Source: an uncultured Caulobacterales bacterium
GTDB lineage: Bacteria; Pseudomonadota; Alphaproteobacteria; Caulobacterales; Caulobacteraceae
Direction: 5' to 3'
Length of the DNA stretch: 64,000 nucleotides
Assembly (NCBI GenBank): GCA_903837135.1
Contig: CAILTK010000035.1
Coordinates: 1 to 64,000, forward strand
Below are positions 29,188-37,951 of the stretch, one piece after another (the stretch's first letter is position 1; every line of letters begins with the position of its first letter). The position numbers were made by a program, and so were the translations under genes. The notes under the pieces are model-generated. The model was not told the origin of the DNA. It ran no database searches and saw only the letters and a program-made list of their open reading frames with translations.

Positions 29188-29460
29188 TCAGAACGGAATC
29201 CACACGCCTTCACGATAGTAGCCGCGGCCCTCGTGATACTCGCGCCAGCGCGCGTGGTCGTCCCAGTGCTGGTGGAAATACCAGTGATCGGGATGGTAGA
29301 CGGCGCCGACGTCGGGGCCGTAGGCGTAGCGGCGCTCGGTGTGCCAGCACTCGCCGGCGCGGTTGCAGACGACATAGGCCGAGGCGGGGGTGGCGCTGAG
29401 GCTGACGGCCGCGCCGGCGATCGCGGTCATCAGGGCGGTCGCCGCGAGAAGGGCTTTCAT
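29188..29460 (-). CDS. Small secreted His/Trp/Tyr-rich protein
   Basis: A 90-residue protein with a signal peptide (MKALLAATALMTAIAGAAVSL, cleavage near ASA-Y). The mature part of about 60 residues is rich in His, Trp, Tyr and Arg (H-P-D-H-W-Y-F-H-Q-H-W-D-D-H-A-R-W) and has two Cys that could pair (V-C-N-R-A-G-E-C). Small alphaproteobacterial periplasmic proteins of this composition are common and have no known role; metal or haem contact is conceivable. The ATG at 29460 is preceded by GGAGAC. A longer in-frame start at 29535 would bury the signal peptide. Confidence 0.7.
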   Translation of the reverse strand: MKALLAATALMTAIAGAAVSLSATPASAYVVCNRAGECWHTERRYAYGPDVGAVYHPDHWYFHQHWDDHARWREYHEGRGYYREGVWIPF

Positions 29461-29686
29461 GGAAGTCTCCGATGGCTGGTTGGAAACAAACTCAAGCTTA
29501 ATGGCGGAGCCGCACTGCGGTTCCGTCCATACCAACGCGGTGAAGTGCGCGGTCCGTCGCGCGAGCGGGGGGAGCTGTCGTGCCGCGGAAGCGCCAAACC
29601 TAGCCTATCGTCATCCCGGAGAGCCGCCTCTCGGTTTCCGGGATGGAGGGCGTTGAGGGGGCGGGCGTCGGCGTTCGGCCGCCCCG

Positions 29687-31099
29687 CTATCGTCCCTTCG
29701 GCGTCGTCGGGGGAATCCCATAGGGCGCGGGCGGCGCGATCGGGGGCAGGCGGTCGAAGCTGCCGCTGACGCCGAGCGCGGCGACGGGGCTTTCGAAGCC
29801 ATCGGCGGAGAGGCTCGAGACGCCGAAGAACCAGTCGTCGATGTTCACGCCGGCGAGCTTGCCCTCCGCGGCGCCCGTGACCAGGCGGCTGTAGCGCCAC
29901 TGCGGTTCGGTGGTGTCGCGCCACCACACCCGGTAGGCGGCGGCGCCGGGAACCGGCCGCCACTTGACCGTGGTGTCGGGCGAGACCGCGCCCTGCAGAT
30001 CGATCTGGCTCGGCGGCGCCGGGGCCGAGGCGAGGGCCGCCAGGGTGATCACGTTGAGCCGCGTCACCTTGGCGAGATACGGAAAGTCGACGCCGTCGAG
30101 CACGTCGCCGTAGGAGACGCCGTGCTCGACCCGGATGTCCTGATGCTGGCGGTCATAGTTCTCCGCCGCTTCGGTGACCCGCACGGCGGGGAAGCCCTGC
30201 TTGAGCATCTCCATCTGGTCGCCGCCGCGCCGGAACCGGTCGGGCCGGTACATCAGCCTGACCTGCAGGCCGGTCAGATAGCGATCGCCGAGCGTCTGCA
30301 TGTAGCGCGCGAGATTTCGCGAGGGGCTGTCCAGTTCCTGCCCGGCGCCTTGGCGGGCGCGGGCCTGCTCCGGCGTTTCATTGGTCCGGGCGCCTTCGGA
30401 GAACACCCGCACATGGGTGTTGTCGATCTCGCCGCCGATGCCGTGGATATTGCCGACGATGTCGTTGTTGAGGTCCGCCTCGACCTGCCAGCCCTGCGCG
30501 ACTGCGTAGTCGGCCAGCACCTTGCCGCCGAACAGGCCCTGCTCCTCGCCGGACAGCACGGCATAGACGATGGTGGCCGGGAACTTGTGCCGGGACAGCA
30601 CCCGCGCCGCCTCGAGCACGGCGGAGGTCCCCGACCCGTCGTCGTCGGCGCCGGGCGCGGTCGACTTGGCGTCCAGCGGATCGCTGACCCGGGTGTCGAC
30701 GTGGCCCGAGATCACCACCACGCGGCCGGGGTCGGTGGTCCCGCGCTGGATGGCGAGCACGTCCATCACCACCGTCGGCGTGGGGACGCGCTGGCCGGTG
30801 AAGGTCTGGGCCGGGGTCTGGATCTCCAGGCAGCCGCCACAGGCGTGCGACAGGGCGGTGAATTCCGACGCCACCCAGCGCCGGGCCGCGCCGATGCCGC
30901 GGGTGTCGGACGTGGTGTCCGACAGGGTGTGCCGCGTGCCGAAGGCGACCAGCCGCGTGTCCGTCGCCCGCAGGCGATCGGCGGAGACATCGGCCGCAAG
31001 GTCGCGCAACAGGGGCTGCTCCCCGCCGAGCGGCGCTTGCGCCTTCGCCGGCGCCGCGAGAACCAGGACGGCCGTCAGGCCCAACGCGATCCGCTTCAA
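29687..31099 (-). CDS. Secreted M28-family zinc peptidase
   Basis: A 470-residue exported metallopeptidase. After a signal peptide ending A-K-A-Q, the M28 domain shows the two-zinc ligands in order: His in VVISGHVDT, the bridging Asp in GADDDGSGT, Glu-Glu in SGEEQGLFG, Asp in NNDIVG and His in the H-Q-D-I-R-V-E-H-G region. A C-terminal domain of about 100 residues (P-D-T-T-V-K-W-R-P-V onward) looks like a fibronectin-III or beta-sandwich fold. The best start is a TTG at 31099, seven bases after a perfect GGAGG; an in-frame GTG at 31117 lies before that site. It probably trims peptides outside the cytoplasm. Confidence 0.88.
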   Translation of the reverse strand: MKRIALGLTAVLVLAAPAKAQAPLGGEQPLLRDLAADVSADRLRATDTRLVAFGTRHTLSDTTSDTRGIGAARRWVASEFTALSHACGGCLEIQTPAQTFTGQRVPTPTVVMDVLAIQRGTTDPGRVVVISGHVDTRVSDPLDAKSTAPGADDDGSGTSAVLEAARVLSRHKFPATIVYAVLSGEEQGLFGGKVLADYAVAQGWQVEADLNNDIVGNIHGIGGEIDNTHVRVFSEGARTNETPEQARARQGAGQELDSPSRNLARYMQTLGDRYLTGLQVRLMYRPDRFRRGGDQMEMLKQGFPAVRVTEAAENYDRQHQDIRVEHGVSYGDVLDGVDFPYLAKVTRLNVITLAALASAPAPPSQIDLQGAVSPDTTVKWRPVPGAAAYRVWWRDTTEPQWRYSRLVTGAAEGKLAGVNIDDWFFGVSSLSADGFESPVAALGVSGSFDRLPPIAPPAPYGIPPTTPKGR

Positions 31100-31219
31100 A
31101 CCAAATCCTCCAGACACCCGTCCGGGGCCACCTTATCCGCAATCGGGCCGCGGCGCCGAGCCCCCCGATCGGGGCGGCGGGTCGTGGCCGAATCTGCGCC
31201 GGCTTGCTAGGATTCCGCC

Positions 31220-31675
31220 ATGACCACGCTGTTTCTCGCCCTGCTGCTGTTCGGGTCCCAAGGGCTGGAGCTGCACACGTATTCCGTCAAGCCGTGGGTG
31301 CTGACGGTCTCGCGCGACCGCTTCTCCGGTGCGGTGACCTGCACCGCAAAGGCGCGCGACGCGCGGATCGACGGCGACCGGTTTACCTTCGATCTCGGCC
31401 GCTATGTGGAGATCGGCGAGGCGGAGTACCGGATCGACGACGGCCCGGCGCACCGGCTGTCCAGCTTGCCCAGCGACGCCGGCTATCGCGAATCCTTCCA
31501 CTTCGACCCGGGCCGGGATGGTCATCTGGTGTTCTTCAGCAGCGCCGACCTCGCCGGCGCGAAGCGGCTCTATGTGCGGCCGAGCGCCCGGAGCGCCGTG
31601 GTCGGCTTCGACCTCGCCGCCCTGCCCAAGCTGCGGGACGCCGAGGCCAGCCTCGGCTGCCCGGCCGGCTCCTAG
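31220..31675 (+). CDS. Hypothetical secreted protein
   Basis: A 151-residue protein with a hydrophobic N-terminus (MTTLFLALLLFGSQ) that may be a short signal peptide. The rest is predicted mostly beta (VLTVSRDRFSGAVTCTAKA, FTFDLGRYVEIGEAEYRI, GHLVFFSSADLAG) with two Cys (about 40 and 147) that could form a disulfide. AGGATT precedes the ATG. It lies 14 bases before the GNAT gene and may share its transcript. No family is recognised. Confidence 0.65.
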   Translation: MTTLFLALLLFGSQGLELHTYSVKPWVLTVSRDRFSGAVTCTAKARDARIDGDRFTFDLGRYVEIGEAEYRIDDGPAHRLSSLPSDAGYRESFHFDPGRDGHLVFFSSADLAGAKRLYVRPSARSAVVGFDLAALPKLRDAEASLGCPAGS

Positions 31676-31689
31676 CTCCGGCGGGGCCG

Positions 31690-32154
31690 GTGATCAGCCA
31701 CACGGCGGGGATCCGCAGGGGCCGGCCTACGGACGCCGACGCCATCGCCCGCCTGACCCGCGAGGCCTACGGCAAGTGGGTCGATCTGATCGGTCGCGAA
31801 CCGTTGCCGATGCAGGCGGATTACGTCGACGCGGTCGCGCGCCACCGGTTCGATCTGCTTATCGACGGCGACGACCTCGTCGGTCTGATCGAGACCGCGC
31901 CCGAAGGCGACCACCTGCTGATCGTCAATGTGGCCGTCCGCCCGGCGGCGCAGGGGCGCGGCTTCGGCAAACGCCTCCTGGCCCATGCCGAGACCCTGGC
32001 GGCCGAGGTCGGCCTGCGCGGGATGCGCCTCTACACCAACGAACGGTTCGTGGAGAACATCCGCCTCTATGCGGCGCTGGGGTACACGGTGGAGCGGACC
32101 GAGACCCTGGAGCGCGGCGTCGTCGTGCACATGGTCAAGCCGCTCACGGGATAG
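31690..32154 (+). CDS. GNAT-family N-acetyltransferase
   Basis: A 154-residue acetyl-CoA-dependent acetyltransferase. The acetyl-CoA loop is V-R-P-A-A-Q-G-R-G-F-G-K-R-L-L after strand 4 (LLIVNVAV), and the C-terminal half has L-Y-T-N-E-R-F-V-E-N-I-R-L-Y-A-A-L-G-Y as in small-molecule GNATs. The start is a GTG at 31690; no ATG is available. It converges with the acid phosphatase gene, leaving 40 bases between the stops. The substrate is unknown. Confidence 0.85.
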   Translation: MISHTAGIRRGRPTDADAIARLTREAYGKWVDLIGREPLPMQADYVDAVARHRFDLLIDGDDLVGLIETAPEGDHLLIVNVAVRPAAQGRGFGKRLLAHAETLAAEVGLRGMRLYTNERFVENIRLYAALGYTVERTETLERGVVVHMVKPLTG

Positions 32155-32194
32155 AGCGACCGTAGGCAGGGCGATTGTGGCCCGCGAACTCCGC

Positions 32195-32908
32195 TCACTC
32201 GCCCCTGGTGAAGCCCTTGGCGACGAGCTCCTGGCGCGCGGCCGCCATCTGTTCGCGGAAGGCCGGCTTCTGAAGCATGGCCGAGACGAGGGCGATGCTG
32301 AGGGCGTGGCTGGCCTCGCCGTCCGAGGCGAAGTGCGAGCCGCACAGCTGGCGGCTGAAGGCATAGTCGGCCGCGCGGTCGAGGAGGGCCTGCGCCTTCT
32401 CGGGGATCAGGTCGGCGAGGACCAGCGACACCGTATAGGCCATGGCGGCGTGGCCGCTCGGATATCCTGTGAGAGGCTTGTCGTTCGGATCGCAGGTCTT
32501 GACCGAGGCGTCGACCGCCCACGGGCGCTTGCGGTTGAAGTAGGCCTTGGCCTCGGAGGCGGCGTAGCCGGCGTCGTTCTGCGCCGCCGCCAGCACCGCC
32601 GCGGTGGCTGGCAGGGCCTTGAGGTCGAAGCCGCCGCCGAGCACCGCGTAGAAGGCCGTGGGGTCCTCGTGGTCGTCGTCCCATTTGGCCTGGGCGTAAC
32701 GCTCGGGCGTGTCGGCGGCGATCGCCGCCTTGACGGCGGCCATGTCGATCCGCGCCCGCAGCGAGCCCTCGGCCGGGGGCGGCGGCAGCAGCCGGCTGGG
32801 CTCGACGTCGGCCGGCGTCAGCACCATCAGCGCCTTGGTCTTGGCGCCGGCGGGCGCCGTCGCCAGGGCGGCGACGGCGAGCAGGATCAGCAGGGCCGGA
32901 GCGCGCAT
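32195..32908 (-). CDS. Periplasmic class A acid phosphatase (PAP2 superfamily)
   Basis: A 237-residue non-specific acid phosphatase. A signal peptide (MRAPALLILLAVAALATAPAGA) is followed by all three PAP2 motifs: Lys121-x6-Arg128-Pro129, Pro-Ser-Gly-His (His153) and Ser-Arg-x5-His192-x3-Asp196. His192 is the expected phospho-enzyme residue. It releases phosphate from organic phosphomonoesters in the periplasm. Its ATG lies two bases after the stop of the upstream TonB receptor, so the pair should be made together. The receptor may bring in the phosphate ester that this enzyme cleaves. Confidence 0.92.
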   Translation of the reverse strand: MRAPALLILLAVAALATAPAGAKTKALMVLTPADVEPSRLLPPPPAEGSLRARIDMAAVKAAIAADTPERYAQAKWDDDHEDPTAFYAVLGGGFDLKALPATAAVLAAAQNDAGYAASEAKAYFNRKRPWAVDASVKTCDPNDKPLTGYPSGHAAMAYTVSLVLADLIPEKAQALLDRAADYAFSRQLCGSHFASDGEASHALSIALVSAMLQKPAFREQMAAARQELVAKGFTRGE

Positions 32909-32910
32909 GC

Positions 32911-35439
32911 TCAGAACGCCGCCTTGAAGGTGAGCTGGAAGCTGCGGCCGGTCTGATAGGTGAAGACGTTCGCCGCGGCCGCGGCGAAATTCGTCGAGGT
33001 CGCTTGGGACAGGGCGGTGATCGGCAGGTTGGTGCCGGCGATCAGGCCCTTGCCCTTGAACGAGGTGATCGAGGTGTTGTCGAGCAGGTCGAGCACCTGG
33101 AATTCGATGCTGTAGTGATTGAAGCGATAGGTGGTGGTCCAGTCGGTCTCGTTGAACGAATGGATCAGGCCGGTCGGCCCCGTCGTCCCGCTGGCGGCGG
33201 TCTGAAACTGCTGACCGATCCACTTGGTGTCGATGTTGCTGATCACGTCGTCGTCGGCGGTGAACAGATGGTGGTGCTCGAAGCGGAAGCCCTGGGCGGC
33301 GGTCCAGCGGGGCGCCTTGGCGATCTGCTTGCCGTTGCCGCCCGGGTTGAGCGGGTCCTTCTCGGCGGTGGCCTGGTTGATGGAGAAGTTGCCGAACACC
33401 GAGAAGCCGAGCGGCAGGAGGTAGGTGGCCTGGCCTTCGATCCCCTTGTAGACGGCGCCGCCCGAGTTGCTGTCGTAGGTCTCCCCGTTGATGGAGGAGG
33501 TCGGGTCGGTGATGGTGATGGTCTGAATCTTGTGCTTGAAATCGATGTAGTAGATGTCGCCGTCGAAGGTCAGCTTGCCGGCGTTGAACACGGTCCCGAG
33601 TTGATAGTTGGTCGATTCCTGCGGCACCACGTGGTTGTTGGCCGGGGCGTTGACGTAGAAGGACGAGATGTTCGGCACCAGGAAGCCCTGGGCGTACTGG
33701 GCGTAGACCGACCAGTTGGAACGAATCCGGTAGTTGGCGGTCAGGAAGGGCAGGGTCTTGGTGTAGGTCCCGTCGACCCAGGACGGCTGGATCGAGCCCG
33801 AGACCGCGAGTTCCGGCGCGTGGATGAACAGCTCGAAGTGCACGTACTTCACGCCGGGCGTGATGGTCAGGTCGGGGGTCGGCTTCCAGTCGAACTCGAT
33901 GAAGGGCTGATACTGGTTCCAGCCCGAGTATTCGTCGTAGGCGATGTCGAGCGGAATTTCGCAGGCGCCGTTGGAAACGGTGGCCGAGACCCGGGTCGGA
34001 TAGTTGCAGTGCCCGGTGCTGGAGGCGTTGAACGTGGTGGCGGCCTTCTCGCGGAAGTCGTCCAGCCCGGTCAGCCAGTCGAAGTCGAGGCGCTGGCGCT
34101 GGGTGAAGGCGTGTTCGAATTCGGCGCCGAAGCTGAGCTTGCCCCACGGGGTGTCCTCGTGGAACTTCAGGATGTCGCCGATGACGCGGTACTCGTTGCG
34201 CTTGTAATAGCCGGGAATGCCGGGCGACTGGAGCGACTTGCTGTAGCCGCTCCCGGCGGCGGGATAGGCTGCGACGGGGGGCGTGTTGTTCGGGAAGGTG
34301 GTGACCACCTGCGACACCACGGAGCTCGGCGGCGAACCCTGGTTGGCGTAGGTCCAGTTGGCGCTGGGATCGGCGGCGTTGTTATTAGCGGAATAGGTGT
34401 TGTTGTCGTAGAAGTAGCTGTAGACCGTGTTCTCCAGGGTCAGGCCGTGACCGAAGTCGCCGTTCACACGGATATATTCAAAGTCGGTCGCCTTCTGGGT
34501 GTAGTTGTAACCCTTGAAGGTCGAGTAGGCCGGATTGGTGCTCAGGGCGAAGCGCTTGCCGTAGAGGGTGGTCTGAGCCAGCGTGCCGTTGGAGTTGTTG
34601 TCGCCCTGATTATACTTGTCGGTGTTGTGGGTGTAGAGCGCGGTGATCGACCAGTAATTGTTGATCGGCAGGGTGGCCTTGAAGAACTGGTTCTGGCCGC
34701 TGGACGGGCTGTTGGTCAGATAGCCCTCCGTCCGGTACTCCATGAAGTTGGCGACGACGTTGAGGTGATGCCATCCGTCGTCGAGCGGGCCGCTGTCGAG
34801 GGTGGTCACCGCCTGGTAGGTGCCGAAGCTGGCCAGGGTGGCGGTCTGGCGGAAGCCCGGCTTGTCCTCGAACGGCAGGGAGAACAGGTTCACCGAGCCG
34901 CCGAAGTTGGCCTGGCCGAAGTCGGACGCCCGGCCCGGGCCGCGGTCGATCACCACGCCGCCGATCACCGAGGAGGGGAAGAAGGAGTTGGCGTGGTGGC
35001 TCGGGCCGTTGGTGTCGCCCCAGGCGACGCCGTCGTAGGTGACGTTGAACTCGCCGTCCTGGAAGCCGCGCATGGTCAGCTTGGCGCCGTCGGTGGCGCC
35101 CGGGCCGTTGGAGTTGGGGATGGTGGCCATGGACGGCGCCAGCAGCACGGAGGTGGTGTAGTCGCCGATCCGCGGCGCGACCTCTTCGATGTATTTGCGG
35201 GTGATCACCGCTTCAGGTTCGGTGGCCGCGAGCGAGGAGCGGACCGGGGCCGCATTGGCCGCGCGTCCCGGCACCGCGGTCACGACCACCTCGTGCACTT
35301 CGACTTCCGGCTTGGTCGCGGAGGAGTCCGTCGTCGCCTGGGCCTGGGATTGCGCCAGGGCCAGACCCGGAACGGCGCAGACAAGGGCCAGGATGGACGC
35401 CGCAGAGCGGAGGGCGGCGGAAGTGCGTTGGCCTGACAT
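32911..35439 (-). CDS. TonB-dependent receptor coupled to an acid phosphatase
   Basis: An 842-residue outer-membrane receptor with a signal peptide ending ALAQ, a TonB-box-like V-H-E-V-V-V-T-A, a plug (about residues 60-190, with K-L-T-M-R-G-F-Q-D-G and N-F-G-G-S-V-N-L-F) and a barrel ending F-Q-L-T-F-K-A-A-F. Its length and Asn/Thr/Tyr-rich loops suit a large ligand. The gene overlaps nothing but ends two bases before the phosphatase start, which points to uptake of a phosphorylated organic compound. The start follows GGGGATCG. A Pho box was sought upstream and not recognised. Confidence 0.9.
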   Translation of the reverse strand: MSGQRTSAALRSAASILALVCAVPGLALAQSQAQATTDSSATKPEVEVHEVVVTAVPGRAANAAPVRSSLAATEPEAVITRKYIEEVAPRIGDYTTSVLLAPSMATIPNSNGPGATDGAKLTMRGFQDGEFNVTYDGVAWGDTNGPSHHANSFFPSSVIGGVVIDRGPGRASDFGQANFGGSVNLFSLPFEDKPGFRQTATLASFGTYQAVTTLDSGPLDDGWHHLNVVANFMEYRTEGYLTNSPSSGQNQFFKATLPINNYWSITALYTHNTDKYNQGDNNSNGTLAQTTLYGKRFALSTNPAYSTFKGYNYTQKATDFEYIRVNGDFGHGLTLENTVYSYFYDNNTYSANNNAADPSANWTYANQGSPPSSVVSQVVTTFPNNTPPVAAYPAAGSGYSKSLQSPGIPGYYKRNEYRVIGDILKFHEDTPWGKLSFGAEFEHAFTQRQRLDFDWLTGLDDFREKAATTFNASSTGHCNYPTRVSATVSNGACEIPLDIAYDEYSGWNQYQPFIEFDWKPTPDLTITPGVKYVHFELFIHAPELAVSGSIQPSWVDGTYTKTLPFLTANYRIRSNWSVYAQYAQGFLVPNISSFYVNAPANNHVVPQESTNYQLGTVFNAGKLTFDGDIYYIDFKHKIQTITITDPTSSINGETYDSNSGGAVYKGIEGQATYLLPLGFSVFGNFSINQATAEKDPLNPGGNGKQIAKAPRWTAAQGFRFEHHHLFTADDDVISNIDTKWIGQQFQTAASGTTGPTGLIHSFNETDWTTTYRFNHYSIEFQVLDLLDNTSITSFKGKGLIAGTNLPITALSQATSTNFAAAAANVFTYQTGRSFQLTFKAAF

Positions 35440-35836
35440 GGCGATCCCCGAATAAGAACGAGGAAATCATCGCAAACAGCCGAACGGCGTCCCGGTTACG
35501 CGATCGCGGCAAAAGACTGATGCAGTGTTCCCCGAGGCGTCTGGGATCACGGCGAGGGCCTTCAGGTCCAGTGAATGTTATGTTTCCGCTTCATGTCGAT
35601 TATATTACGAATCTTGTTTTATAATCGGAAATGGCGCTACAGGCCGCCCGCCTTGCAGGCCCGTTTCATCGGTACGCGGACGGTAACCGGAGCATGGGGG
35701 AATTTCATCTGAAATACATTAACAGTAAGTGCGCGCGCGGAACGACTAAGTACTCGTCCTGAGACTTCGCGCCGCATGGCGAGCCCCGCCGCCGCCTGCT
35801 AGTCTATCACCTAGTAGAGGCCTTGCGAGGGTCGCC
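35440..35836. other. Intergenic region with a perfect palindrome
   Basis: About 400 bases with no convincing gene between the TonB receptor start and a small open frame. The stretch is AT-richer than its surroundings, as expected of promoters. ATTTCA-TC-TGAAAT (35702-35715) is a perfect 14-base inverted repeat and may be an operator, though it lies 263 bases from the receptor start. Confidence 0.4.
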
Positions 35837-35956
35837 ATGGTCCGTTTATTTGTAATGATACTGTGTGCGCTTTGCGGCGGCTTTGTTCCGCACCGGCTGC
35901 ATCCGAGACTTGCCCAGATTGTCGAATGGGCCACCGCCACCCCGGAGCGGGCGTAA
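35837..35956 (+). CDS. Possible 39-residue membrane peptide
   Basis: An ATG at 35837 with GAGGG eight bases before it opens a 39-codon frame. The product starts MVRLFVMILCALCGGFVP, a single hydrophobic segment with two Cys, followed by a short basic and amphipathic tail (HRLHPRLAQIVEWATA). The layout suits a small inner-membrane protein. It is far below the length where coding statistics help, and no family is recognised. Confidence 0.35.
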   Translation: MVRLFVMILCALCGGFVPHRLHPRLAQIVEWATATPERA

Positions 35957-36133
35957 CGCGGCGACGCGACTGTTTCCGCCCGGCGCGGCGCGCGGCGGTT
36001 CGGCGCCTTCTTCCCTTTTCAGAAGCCCTGTTTCCGGCCCTGCCTCCCGTCGACGGCCGACATTTCACGGCCCCCTTCCGTTTCGAGCGCGTCGGGCCCA
36101 GGGTCGGGCTTCGGTCGACCTGTGGAGCACGGC

Positions 36134-36568
36134 GTGGCGCAATCATCCTGGTGGGCATGGGCCCTGGCGTCGGCGGTCTTCGCCGCCCTGACCGCGATCT
36201 TCGGCAAGGTGGGCGTGCAGGACATTTCCAGCGACCTGGCCACCCTCATCCGCACGGTGGTGATCCTGGTGGTGCTGGGCCTGCTGGTGGCGGCCACCGG
36301 ACAGTTCCGCGCCGGGCCGGTCACGCCGCGGACCTGGGTCTTCCTGGTGCTGTCGGGCCTCGCCACCGGCGCGTCCTGGCTCTGCTACTATCGCGCCCTC
36401 AAGCTCGGCGAAGCGGCCAAGGTGGCGCCGATCGACAAGTTGAGCGTGGTGCTGGTGGCCCTGTTCGGCGTCGCCTTCCTTGGCGAGCGGCTCGCCCTGC
36501 GCAACTGGGTCGGCGTGGCGATGGTGGCGCTCGGCGCCCTGCTGATCGCCGCGCGGGCGCCGGCCTGA
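36134..36568 (+). CDS. EamA/DMT-type small transporter
   Basis: A 144-residue membrane protein with five hydrophobic segments and a single EamA unit; most DMT transporters have two. The typical end of the unit is clear: P-I-D-K-L-S-V-V-L-V-A-L-F-G-V-A-F-L-G-E-R followed by a last helix. Single-unit members probably act as dimers. The GTG at 36134 has GGAG six bases before it and is preferred over the GTG at 36122. The substrate is unknown. The gene converges with the histidine kinase gene, six bases apart. Confidence 0.85.
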   Translation: MAQSSWWAWALASAVFAALTAIFGKVGVQDISSDLATLIRTVVILVVLGLLVAATGQFRAGPVTPRTWVFLVLSGLATGASWLCYYRALKLGEAAKVAPIDKLSVVLVALFGVAFLGERLALRNWVGVAMVALGALLIAARAPA

Positions 36569-36574
36569 CGGCGC

Positions 36575-37951
36575 TCAGCCGGCGGCGGCCGGGTCCGGGC
36601 CGGGAAATTCCGCCACCAGGCGCAGGCCCGGATCGGCGCTCTCGGCGACCAGGGTCCCGCCAAACGCCTGCACGGCCGCCGCCACCAGCGCCAGCCCCAG
36701 GCCGCTTCCGGGGGTGGTCCGGCTCGCGTCCTGACGGAAGAAGCGGTCGAAGATCCGCCCGCGCGCCGCTTCGGGCACGCCCGGACCGTCGTCTTCGACG
36801 GTGAGCCGCCGACGCGCGCCGTCCACCGCCACGGTGACCGTGGTCCCGCGCGGCGTATGGGTCAGCGCATTCTCCACCAGGTTGGCGACGGCCTGGCCGA
36901 GCACCCGGGGTTCGGCCTTGACCATGAGGCCGGGGCCCGACGCCGTCAGCCGCAGGGTCCGTCCGCCCGCCTCGGCGGCCGGGGTATAGGCCTCCACGAC
37001 GCGGACGGCGACGGCGGCGACATCCACCGGATCGAGCAGCAGGCCGGGGGCGCCGGCCTCCAGTTCGGCGATGTGCAGGAGGGCCTGAAACGTCCGCAGC
37101 ACGTCCTCGACCCGCTCGGACGCGGCGATCAGCGCGCCTCGGTAGGCCGGGAGGCTGCGCGGCCCGGCGAGCGCGCGCGCGATGTCCTGGTTGTGGTGGG
37201 CGAGGGGGCGGCGAAGATCGTGGGCGACTGCGGAGGTCACCTGCCGCAGCCCCTCGATCAGCCGGTTCTGGCGCTCCATCATGTTGTTGATGGCCCGGGC
37301 CAGCTGGTCGTGCTCGGAGAGGGCGCCCTCGCGCACGGGGATGCGCGCGCCGCGGTCGCCGTTGGCGTAGGCCTCCACGGTCGCGGCGATCTGGTCGACC
37401 CGGCGCTGCACCCTCTGGCCCACCAGGACGCCGCCCGTGAGGCCCAGCGCCGCGACCAGGGCGGCGAGCCCGACGATGCCGAACAGCAGGCTGTCGTCCT
37501 GCGCCGCCTTGACCGCCAGGTATTCTCCCACGGTGAGGCGCAGATCGCCCGGCTCCGGACGGGTGAAGGCCAGCACCGCGCCGCCGACGTGACCGTCGGC
37601 CGGCGGGACCGAATATGTCGACCAGAACTTCGGCGGCGATCCGGCCGGAGGGCGAGGCGGAGCGGGCAGGGCGCCCGCGACGAGGCGTCCCTGGGCGTCC
37701 TCCAGCCGGTAGTCTCGCCCGGGATCGTGGCGGCGGCTCGTCTTGGCCAGCAGCGCCGGCAGGCCCTGCCGCCGCAGAAGATCGGTGATGTCGTCCTCCA
37801 CCTCGTCGAGTTCGGCGTGGGCGGCGCGATATTCGGCGCGGCGGACCATGACCAGCGCGCCCGCTCCGGCGACCACGAAGACGAGCACGAACAGCAGCGT
37901 CTGCAGCGCCGCCAGCCTGACGCTGGAAGAGCGGGTCAGGCGGTTAGGCAA
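36575..37951 (-). CDS. Membrane sensor histidine kinase
   Basis: A 458-residue inner-membrane kinase. Two transmembrane helices (about residues 14-36 and 157-178) flank a periplasmic domain of about 120 residues. Then come HAMP, HisKA with phospho-acceptor His244 in V-A-H-D-L-R-R-P-L, and an ATPase domain with N-L-V-E-N-A-L-T-H-T, E-D-D-G-P-G-V and G-S-G-L-G-L-A. The H-box has Asp-Leu-Arg-Arg-Pro as in QseC/TctE-like kinases. Its start overlaps the end of the response regulator gene by eight bases, so the two form a cognate pair. The signal is unknown. Confidence 0.92.
   Translation of the reverse strand: MPNRLTRSSSVRLAALQTLLFVLVFVVAGAGALVMVRRAEYRAAHAELDEVEDDITDLLRRQGLPALLAKTSRRHDPGRDYRLEDAQGRLVAGALPAPPRPPAGSPPKFWSTYSVPPADGHVGGAVLAFTRPEPGDLRLTVGEYLAVKAAQDDSLLFGIVGLAALVAALGLTGGVLVGQRVQRRVDQIAATVEAYANGDRGARIPVREGALSEHDQLARAINNMMERQNRLIEGLRQVTSAVAHDLRRPLAHHNQDIARALAGPRSLPAYRGALIAASERVEDVLRTFQALLHIAELEAGAPGLLLDPVDVAAVAVRVVEAYTPAAEAGGRTLRLTASGPGLMVKAEPRVLGQAVANLVENALTHTPRGTTVTVAVDGARRRLTVEDDGPGVPEAARGRIFDRFFRQDASRTTPGSGLGLALVAAAVQAFGGTLVAESADPGLRLVAEFPGPDPAAAG

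Noticed and set aside
35440-35836. A Pho box upstream of the TonB receptor/acid phosphatase pair.
   Set aside because: No pair of CTGTCAT-like repeats with correct spacing could be found on either strand.
36119-36136. Start of the EamA gene at the GTG 36122.
   Set aside because: The GTG at 36134 has a well-spaced GGAG, whereas nothing suitable precedes 36122.
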